Positions 63,889-64,000 of a stretch of DNA of 64,000 nucleotides are shown in pieces. The position numbers and the translations under genes were made by a program. Position 1 is the first letter of the stretch. Every line of letters starts with the position of its first letter. The notes below the pieces were generated by a model. The model did no database searches, had not been told where the DNA came from, and saw only the letters and a list, made by a program, of their open reading frames with translations. The stretch spans positions 1 through 64,000 of the forward strand of contig NZ_BMCR01000002.1 in assembly GCF_014635285.1 (NCBI RefSeq), written 5' to 3'. This DNA is from Stappia taiwanensis. GTDB lineage: Bacteria > Pseudomonadota > Alphaproteobacteria > Rhizobiales > Stappiaceae.

Positions 63889-64000
63889 ATGGCCAAGGCG
63901 ACCACCATCAAGATCAAGCTTCAGTCGACGGCCGACACCGGCTTTTTCTATGTGACCAAGAAGAACTCCCGCACCATGACCGAGAAAATGGTCAAGCGGA
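63889..64000 (+). CDS. rpmG: 50S ribosomal protein L33 (5' part only)
   Basis: The first 37 codons ([20 protein letters not shown], then [17 protein letters not shown]) are the L33 N terminus of the alphaproteobacterial type, which lacks the zinc cysteines. The gene runs off the window; about 18 codons are missing. An AAGGA element is 8 bases before the ATG. Confidence 0.95.
   Translation, partial: MAKATTIKIKLQSTADTGFFYVTKKNSRTMTEKMVKR

Overview
The window is high-GC alphaproteobacterial DNA. The chromosomal half has the order gatB, gatA-gatC, ruvX, pyrB, a pyrC-like gene, plsY, dprA, topA, rnr, a DUF983 gene, a NUDIX gene and rpmG, plus the betaine-lipid genes btaAB. This arrangement is typical of Hyphomicrobiales, possibly a Stappia/Roseibium-like marine or soil organism. 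The genus is inference only.

About 1-30.5 kb is a decaying prophage, read mostly leftward. At its right end lies a rightward integration module (small ORF, DUF2924 protein, large serine recombinase, HTH-like protein). Leftward of that come a 747-residue protein of unknown function, a Com-like zinc finger and a sigma-like protein. Next is a recombination and replication block (a Sak4-like ATPase with partners, an SF2 helicase, a Cas4-like nuclease, a primase-helicase, a RuvC-like resolvase) and then two DNA methyltransferases. Last is the head module (small and large terminase, gpW, portal, protease-capsid fusion, DUF2190, head-tail protein, a frameshifted DUF6441 gene). No tail or lysis genes are visible.

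Where the first tail gene should begin there is instead a lower-GC four-gene leftward operon (240-3246) whose cistrons overlap or abut. It encodes a small protein beginning Met-Gly, a PfkB-like kinase fused to a nucleoside 2-deoxyribosyltransferase-like domain, a QueC-like enzyme and an HhH-GPD DNA glycosylase. It resembles the accessory genes of type IV CBASS but has no CD-NTase. I regard it as the most interesting system here: a candidate 7-deazapurine-based defence cassette carried as phage cargo. A remnant of the displaced tail gene follows it (55-213), and that remnant is itself cut off at what may be the end of an IS3-type element (1-57).

About 30.7-36.8 kb, between the prophage and a tRNA-Ser(GCU) gene, is a second lower-GC island. 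It encodes a small protein, a GHKL (MORC/Hsp90-like) ATPase, an unknown protein and a DUF6339 protein in one operon, which converges on a C5-cytosine methyltransferase that is divergent from a Vsr-type nickase. The operon promoter overlaps one of two tandem 19-bp operators and seems to give a leaderless mRNA. This looks like a restriction-like defence island.

About 37-64 kb is core chromosome: a MarR regulator, a DUF2147 secreted protein, a GST, a GNAT enzyme, btaB-btaA behind a probable Pho box, gatB, an orphan FliK/FlhB-C pair, a YjhX-like gene, gatC-GNAT-gatA (the GNAT frameshifted), a UPF0173 hydrolase, then the rightward run ruvX, AEC transporter, pyrB, pyrC-like, plsY, dprA, topA, rnr, DUF983, NUDIX, rpmG. 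The window ends inside rpmG.
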